From Streptosporangiaceae bacterium (GTDB lineage Bacteria > Actinomycetota > Actinomycetes > Streptosporangiales > Streptosporangiaceae), in assembly GCA_030045175.1 (NCBI GenBank), contig JASIBM010000582.1, positions 1 through 5,336 on the forward strand: a DNA stretch of 5,336 bases. Direction: 5' to 3'. The notes under the pieces were generated by a model. It had not been told where the DNA came from, ran no database searches, and was given only the letters and a program-made list of their open reading frames with translations. The position numbers were made by a program, and so were the translations under genes. Below, in pieces: positions 4,707 through 5,336 of the stretch (position 1 is the stretch's first letter; the number at the start of each line of letters is the position of its first letter).

Positions 4707-5336
4707 CTATGCGACCCGGTGCTTGCCCTGCCGCCCAGGCGAGACTTCCCTTTCCTCGACGTCCTTGCGGCTGAGCCCCAGGCAGGCGACGAGGATGATG
4801 ATCACCACGGTCGTCGTCGCGCTGACCGCCCCGCGACCATAGCCCAGGCCGCCGTAGCGATGGGCGACCCCGAACCAGTCGGCGAACGAGGCGCCGAGCG
4901 GCCTGGTGACCACGTAGGCGAACCAGAACGCGAGGACCGGGTTCATCCGCAGCTTCCAGTGCGCTATCGCCGGGACCGCGATCACCACGGCGAACAAGAC
5001 CCCGGACGAGAGGTAGCCGAGGTGCAAGGTGGTGGCGGTCATGTCCCCCATCGCGGTCCCGAGCGCGAAGGTGGCGAGCACCGTGGCCCAGTAGAACAGC
5101 TCCCTGCGCCTGGTGCGGATGCTGTGGATCGACAACGTCCGCTCGGAGAGGTACCACCAGGCGAAGATCACGATGAGCGCGACGCCGTAGATGCTCGTGG
5201 ACAGGTAGTAGGGGACGCCGAACTCGACGTGCGTGACATCGGCCACCATCGTGCCGAACACGCTGACCATGACGACCGTCAGCCAGTAGATCCAGGTGAC
5301 GTACCTGCGGACGCTGAGCTGAAGGGCGAGCACAAG
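4707..5336 (-). CDS. COG4705-type multi-helix membrane protein, C-terminal part (N-terminus beyond the window)
   Basis: At least 209 residues of a polytopic membrane protein of unknown function, resembling proteins annotated as COG4705 uncharacterized membrane-anchored proteins. Counting from the GTG at 5333, the motif W-x9-G-x4-D occurs three times (Trp17/Gly27/Asp32, Trp82/Gly92/Asp97, Trp137/Gly147/Asp152), each in a membrane helix, so the protein is built from repeats. SERTLSIHSI (63-72) and TRPLGASFADW (143-153) are family-like. About seven helices are visible, then a charged cytoplasmic tail from residue 189. The frame is open to the window end, and family members, as I recall them, carry a further N-terminal FW...GE...D repeat, so the GTG is probably not the true start. 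The stop is TAG at 4707-4709. The acidic residues spaced along helices suggest a transport or ion-binding role, but this is speculative. Confidence 0.75.
   Translation of the reverse strand, partial: LVLALQLSVRRYVTWIYWLTVVMVSVFGTMVADVTHVEFGVPYYLSTSIYGVALIVIFAWWYLSERTLSIHSIRTRRRELFYWATVLATFALGTAMGDMTATTLHLGYLSSGVLFAVVIAVPAIAHWKLRMNPVLAFWFAYVVTRPLGASFADWFGVAHRYGGLGYGRGAVSATTTVVIIILVACLGLSRKDVEEREVSPGRQGKHRVA

Noticed and set aside
4621..5157. A 178-codon open frame on the minus strand overlapping the last membrane protein gene
   Set aside because: The sequence is charged and low in complexity with no family resemblance, while the overlapping frame encodes a repeat-containing membrane protein.

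Overview
The window is GC-rich, with codon third positions dominated by G and C, and reads as an ordinary chromosomal segment of a high-GC actinobacterium. Two products point there most directly. The histidinol phosphatase is of the inositol-monophosphatase-fold HisN type used by actinobacteria. The beta-carbonic anhydrase closely matches, from memory, Mycobacterium tuberculosis Rv1284 in length and zinc-ligand positions. Two apparently leaderless genes also fit. I see no tRNA, rRNA, CRISPR array, insertion sequence or phage gene. The genus cannot be fixed from this window.

Left half, plus strand: the last ~43 codons of an unidentified protein (1-134); hisN (221-1030), apparently leaderless; a 208-bp gap with an AT-rich promoter/operator region; a two-CBS-domain protein (1239-1679) whose stop codon starts a 13-bp tandem repeat; a strong hairpin (1726-1750); then a Rieske non-heme-iron oxygenase alpha subunit (1822-3033) with a good leaderless promoter and an inverted-repeat operator over its start.

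Right half, minus strand: an Rv1284-like carbonic anhydrase (3039-3527) converging on the oxygenase gene with only 5 bp between the stop codons, both inside one 17-bp palindrome; an EamA/DMT-type 10-helix transporter (3653-4570); and a membrane protein of the COG4705 type (4707-5336), cut by the window edge, with a threefold internal helix repeat.

The genes do not form one pathway. HisN is a housekeeping step of histidine synthesis, carbonic anhydrase is CO2/bicarbonate housekeeping, the CBS protein is probably a ligand-sensing or stress protein, and the oxygenase and exporter look like individually regulated accessory functions. Gaps of 119-208 bp separate most neighbours, so each is probably its own transcription unit. 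I did not find a convincing undescribed system. The most useful leads are the regulated leaderless promoter of the oxygenase, the palindrome shared by the two convergent stop codons, and the helix repeat of the last protein.
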